DNA of 64,000 nt from Thiomicrorhabdus sp. 6S3-12. GTDB taxonomy: Bacteria > Pseudomonadota > Gammaproteobacteria > Thiomicrospirales > Thiomicrospiraceae. The notes beneath the pieces were generated by a model. That model worked only from the letters and a program-made list of their open reading frames with translations. It made no database searches and was not told where the DNA came from. The stretch lies in the NCBI RefSeq assembly GCF_017571475.1, contig NZ_JAGETW010000006.1, positions 124,001 to 188,000 of the forward strand, given 5' to 3'. Both the position numbers and the translations under genes were made by a program. Of the stretch, positions 60,518 through 64,000 are shown piece by piece. Each line of letters opens with the position of its first letter. Within the stretch, counting starts at the first letter, position 1.

Positions 60518-62691
60518 TACGCCTCCTTAGGTGCGCTAAGCGGCGACCGGCAGGTACCGAAAAAATCGTAGTACTCAAAAGCCTCCAAGATGCCTTTCTC
60601 GTAACTGTTTTTGGCAAAGTAGATGTGCTTCATATCCGTCAGCTGCGAGAGTTCTTCGTCGTGTCGGTTGGCGACTACGACCGCCAAGGCATTACCTCGC
60701 ATCATGTCCTCATCGGCACCGGAACCGCCGGCAACGAGAATTTTTTCCAGAGGAATTTGCCAGCGGTCGGCAACATAGCGCAAAGCCATTCCTTTCGAAG
60801 CACGTATCGGCAGGATGTCGAGGTATTGTCCAAATGACAGTAGTGCATTGACGGATTGCTCTTCCTGATGCAACAGGCATTTAATCTCTTCTAGATTGGC
60901 AATCTCGGTATCAATGAAATAACTGACTTTGAAGTGAGTCTGTTCCGATTTCGGCTGCAATTTGAGACCGGGATAATCTTTTAGTATGGCGCGGACTCTG
61001 TGCGGCATCCAATGATAGTCCAGATGGTGTTCCCAGGCTTTGTCGGTAGTCAGTTTCGGGGCGTAGTTAATCTCGGTTCCGCCGCTGGTAATCAGGACAT
61101 CCGGTTCCGGAATCCGGTGTTGTTTCAAAAGCCGAAGGGCTGAATCCAGACGGCGGCCGGTCGCAATGATAAACAGCGTCGTTTTACGGTTCTCTTTCAA
61201 TTTACTCAGCATTTGCTGCAGTGCCTGCGGGTATTCCATCAGGTTCTGATCCAAAGTACTGACAAAGGCGCGATCCTTGTATAGTCCCTGACGTCGGGTA
61301 AGCGGTTTGCGTTCGAGGCGTTCGGCCTTTTTGATGATCGGGCAGATCACTTGTAGATAACTTTGTGTGTGCGCTTCCCAGGAGTAATGCGTCTGAACGC
61401 CCTGCAAACCTTTCCGGACCATTTTTTTTGTTTCGGCAGGGTGCGCCAGAATCTGTTCCAGTGCGTTGGTCACGGTTTTAGGTTCGAGCGGGTCAATCAG
61501 AATGCCGTTGTGGCAGTTAGCAAGAATATCTCGTGGCCCGCCGTCTTCGGTCGCGACAATAGGCAGTCCGGATGCCGCGGCTTCAATCAAGGTTAGACCG
61601 AAGGGTTCGGTCAAAGCCGGATTGACAAAGACTCCGCCTGAGGCGGCGGCGATACGGTAGATTTCGGGAACTTCGCTGCGGCAGTGGTGCTTGGGCAGCG
61701 CTACTTTTCCGTACAGGTCGTAGCGGTCAATAGTTGTCCACAGTTTATGGAAAACTTCCTGTGCACCGCTCTCGAGATCGTCCACATCGTCACGATTTCC
61801 GGCAACGATCACCAGATTGGCTTTTTCCTGCAGTAGTGGAGATTCTCCATAGGATTCGACCAGAGCGGAAATATTCTTGCGTTGATCGGGGCGCGACAGG
61901 GCGAGAATAATCGGTTTGTCGGGTTCGGTCAGGTGTTTGCTCAGGCGTTGGTATAGTTCGCCGGAAAGTTCATTTCCCTGCGGAGGTTTGAAGTGTTGCA
62001 GATTGGTGCCGGGAGGGATGACCCGCATCTGTTCCGGTTGGTAGAAATCATAGATTTCATACTGCTCTTCGATTTCCTGATGGGTGCTGGTAATGACCCT
62101 TTCGGCGGTTGCGAGAGTGTGTTCTTCGGCGTCGATTCGTCTCGACATGTTATAGAGTTTTTCGATCTGATCGGTATTCAGGCCGCTGGCGATCAGTCGT
62201 GCGCGTTTTACGCGTCCCAAGGAATGGCCGGTATGAATCAGCGGGATCGAAAACTGGTTAGCTAGCAGGGAGCCGACGTAGCCGGCGTCGGCGTAGTGGC
62301 TGTGCACTATATCCGGCAGCCTCGCTTTGTGGCGGAAGTAATTAGCCATATTATCGGCAAACACATCGAGATGATCCCAAAGCTGTTCTTTGGGAATATA
62401 GGCTTTAGGGCCTGCGTCAATACGCACGATCTTTAATTTGCCGTTGAGTTGTTCAATCGCCTGCGCATAGTCGTCGGACACAGCGGGATCTTCAACACGA
62501 CGGGTGAAAAGCTCAACCTCCGCTACGCCGGGGCGTCTGGCCAGTGCTTGAGCAAGTTCGAGGACATAGAGTGTCTGACCTCCGGTATCGGCATCGCGGC
62601 CTAACTCTAAGTCATGACCTCTGATTAATCCGTGAATACTGATTAAAGCAATATGCAGTGCGTCGCTGGATGCATCGCTTGTTGGTTTCAT
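60517..62691 (-). CDS. sps: Sucrose-phosphate synthase with C-terminal HAD-like domain
   Basis: 724 aa. GT4 glycosyltransferase domain (about 10-460): SIHGLIRGHDLELGRDADTG near the N terminus, HSHYADAGYVGSLL, and the E-x7-E region EPFGLTLIEAAASGLPIVATEDGG. The C-terminal third (about 480-710) resembles a sucrose-phosphatase domain with GRRLDSALRLL and AGGSGADEDMMRG, but lacks the DxDxT start and is probably not catalytic. It joins UDP-glucose and fructose-6-phosphate. First gene of a four-gene sucrose operon. Confidence 0.92.
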   Translation of the reverse strand: MKPTSDASSDALHIALISIHGLIRGHDLELGRDADTGGQTLYVLELAQALARRPGVAEVELFTRRVEDPAVSDDYAQAIEQLNGKLKIVRIDAGPKAYIPKEQLWDHLDVFADNMANYFRHKARLPDIVHSHYADAGYVGSLLANQFSIPLIHTGHSLGRVKRARLIASGLNTDQIEKLYNMSRRIDAEEHTLATAERVITSTHQEIEEQYEIYDFYQPEQMRVIPPGTNLQHFKPPQGNELSGELYQRLSKHLTEPDKPIILALSRPDQRKNISALVESYGESPLLQEKANLVIVAGNRDDVDDLESGAQEVFHKLWTTIDRYDLYGKVALPKHHCRSEVPEIYRIAAASGGVFVNPALTEPFGLTLIEAAASGLPIVATEDGGPRDILANCHNGILIDPLEPKTVTNALEQILAHPAETKKMVRKGLQGVQTHYSWEAHTQSYLQVICPIIKKAERLERKPLTRRQGLYKDRAFVSTLDQNLMEYPQALQQMLSKLKENRKTTLFIIATGRRLDSALRLLKQHRIPEPDVLITSGGTEINYAPKLTTDKAWEHHLDYHWMPHRVRAILKDYPGLKLQPKSEQTHFKVSYFIDTEIANLEEIKCLLHQEEQSVNALLSFGQYLDILPIRASKGMALRYVADRWQIPLEKILVAGGSGADEDMMRGNALAVVVANRHDEELSQLTDMKHIYFAKNSYEKGILEAFEYYDFFGTCRSPLSAPKEA

Positions 62692-62844
62692 AGTCTTCCG
62701 GTTTGTTGTTTGAATCGAAAATGTCTATGTCGGGCGCAGGTATCATCTGTTCATTGCCCGGGTCGCGTTTGTGTGCAGAGAAGATTTCCGTTATCAGAAA
62801 CGAAAAAAAGAAATATATGCAGATTTTTCTCCATAATGATTATT

Positions 62845-62874
62845 ACTATAAACCTATTGCACTTTACTTAACAA
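62845..62874 (-). promoter_or_regulatory. Candidate promoter of the sucrose operon
   Basis: On the minus strand TTGTTA (62869-62874) and TATAGT (62845-62850) with an 18-base spacer, about 150 bases ahead of the sps start. The leader between them contains GGGC/GCCC arms (about 62733-62762) that could form a hairpin. No protein-binding operator is apparent. Confidence 0.45.
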
Positions 62875-62988
62875 GTTGACCTGCTTAATGTTTTTCCCGG
62901 ATCGTCTTTTTCCTTGATCTGAAAAAAGTCTGCCTCAATTTGAAAGCCTTGTGATCCTTTTGAAACCGTCCTGACGTGTATTTGTTGA

Positions 62989-64000
62989 TTATGAAAAAAC
63001 CGCAGAGGGTTTTTCGCTCTCTTCTTTCTGGTAGCGGTTAAGCAATTTGACTGTGACTATTTTGACCGAATTATTGATTAACATCCATGCAATGGCGTAG
63101 CACCAGACCAGCAGGGCCATTTCCCAGCCGATCGCCGTTACGAACAGACCGTAGACCGCGAAAAGCGTTCCGATTATTTCGGTCGTTAAGATAGCGCCGA
63201 GCAGAAGCGGGGAGGGGTAGGGTTTTTCCCAGAACCAACCGTTGTTTCTCAATATCCACAAAGTCATATGGCCGGCGACGACCAGCTTGAGAAAGATCAT
63301 TGTTTGAATGATATCCTGCTCAAAACCTTCCGCCTCCAGAATCAGAAACAGTAGAAACGAGGAAATGACGCCGGAAATGCCGAGAACGGTGGATAGGGTT
63401 AAGAGTCTTTTCATTTGCCAGCGGACGGGTGTGCCGTTGCTTTTGACGTGATCGTACGCCAGAGCAAGTATCGGAATGTCGTTCAACAGGGCCAGAAGAA
63501 TTACCATAATCGCCGTGATGGGATAGAAGTTAAAGACGCTGATCGCGAGGGTGATAAACAGAATTAAACGAATGGTCTCGGCAATGCGGAAAGTCGCATA
63601 GGTCTGCATGCGTTGGAAGGTCTCTCTGGCTTGGATAATCGCATCGTTAATGACAGACAGTCCCGGTTGAGTCAGGATAATGTCCGCGGATGCACGTGCG
63701 ACATCGGTGGCACCCGAAACTGCAATTCCGCAGTCGGCTTTTTTCAAGGCCGGTGCATCGTTGACACCGTCTCCGGTCATGCCGACGATATGTCCGCCTT
63801 TTTGCAATGTGTCGACAATTCTGAATTTGTCTTCCGGTATGACTTCGGCAAAGATTTCGGTGCTCTCGATCAATTCGACAATGGCCGATTCGTGCTGGTA
63901 GATGAATTCACGATCCAGTAGTCGGGTGTCGTACATCTCTTTGAGCTGTTGAATAACTTTGTCGGCAAACTGTCCCGCTTCAGTATGTGTGACATCCTGC
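62989..64000 (-). CDS. P-type H+-ATPase, C-terminal part (5' truncated by window)
   Basis: Open to the end of the window; 336 codons seen. The visible part has the P/hinge-domain motif TGDGVNDAPALKKADCGIAV and SGATDVARASADIILT, followed by the C-terminal membrane helices, with FNFYPITAIMVILLALLNDIPILALAYD characteristic of the plasma-membrane proton ATPase group (type IIIA). The N-terminal helices and the phosphorylated DKTGT lie outside. Probably a pH or membrane-potential pump; cation specificity is inferred from the sequence class. Confidence 0.85.
   Translation of the reverse strand, partial: QDVTHTEAGQFADKVIQQLKEMYDTRLLDREFIYQHESAIVELIESTEIFAEVIPEDKFRIVDTLQKGGHIVGMTGDGVNDAPALKKADCGIAVSGATDVARASADIILTQPGLSVINDAIIQARETFQRMQTYATFRIAETIRLILFITLAISVFNFYPITAIMVILLALLNDIPILALAYDHVKSNGTPVRWQMKRLLTLSTVLGISGVISSFLLFLILEAEGFEQDIIQTMIFLKLVVAGHMTLWILRNNGWFWEKPYPSPLLLGAILTTEIIGTLFAVYGLFVTAIGWEMALLVWCYAIAWMLINNSVKIVTVKLLNRYQKEESEKPSAVFS

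Overview
The window reads as a chromosome segment of a motile gammaproteobacterium. The flagellar and chemotaxis gene order (fliK, motAB-like, fliLMNOPQR, flhBA, flhF, flhG, fliA, cheYZA, cheW, cheR, cheB), a sucrose-synthesis operon of the type known from halotolerant C1/sulfur-oxidising gammaproteobacteria, and a plasma-membrane type H+-ATPase point to the Thiomicrospira/Hydrogenovibrio/Thiomicrorhabdus neighbourhood. That placement is an inference from gene content, not a database match.

Region 1 (1-24.7 kb) is one large motility block. The plus strand carries the export apparatus, C-ring, stator, flagellar GTPase/ATPase pair, sigma-28 and the central chemotaxis genes. A compact minus-strand operon (18.16-20.95 kb) carries a second FliK-like protein, a second CheW, a single-domain response regulator, a STAS protein and a stand-alone FlhB C-terminal domain (FlhX). 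Sigma-54-type -24/-12 elements lie in front of motA, flhA, cheA and the 421-aa chemoreceptor. CheA carries three near-identical 24-residue acidic repeats in its linker. Region 2 (24.7-35.4 kb) is housekeeping: a NIF3-like protein, a candidate structured RNA, an FKBP isomerase, trxB, ftsK, lolA, rarA, crcB, serS and a small alkyltransferase.

Region 3 (35.5-52.56 kb) is a 17-kb integrative element in the 3' end of tRNA-Ser(UGA), bounded by perfect 41-bp direct repeats, with a P4-type tyrosine integrase at its right end. From left to right it holds small unknown genes, a DUF3987-type primase/helicase with an AlpA-like HTH protein, and a four-gene SMC operon (SMC ATPase, winged-helix subunit, kleisin, TOPRIM protein) that looks like a divergent Wadjet/MksBEFG anti-plasmid system with its genes in an unusual order. 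Next comes a minus-strand array of gene cassettes separated by integron attC-like sites, with no integron integrase in the window. One cassette encodes a membrane-anchored TIR protein and others encode unknown proteins, two with HEPN-like R-x(n)-H motifs. The element is therefore a defence-type island combining a tRNA-targeted element, a Wadjet-like system and a cassette array without integrase (CALIN-like).

Region 4 (52.56-64 kb) starts with a decayed second tRNA-Ser unit, a lipoprotein gene and traces of another integrase. A tRNA cluster (Pro-Arg-His-Pro) follows, then small membrane proteins and a minus-strand operon for sucrose: sucrose-phosphate synthase, sucrose-phosphate phosphatase, fructokinase and amylosucrase, with thpR behind it. 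The window ends inside a P-type H+-ATPase. The sucrose genes would make the solute from UDP-glucose and fructose-6-phosphate, convert it to glucan plus fructose, and recycle the fructose.
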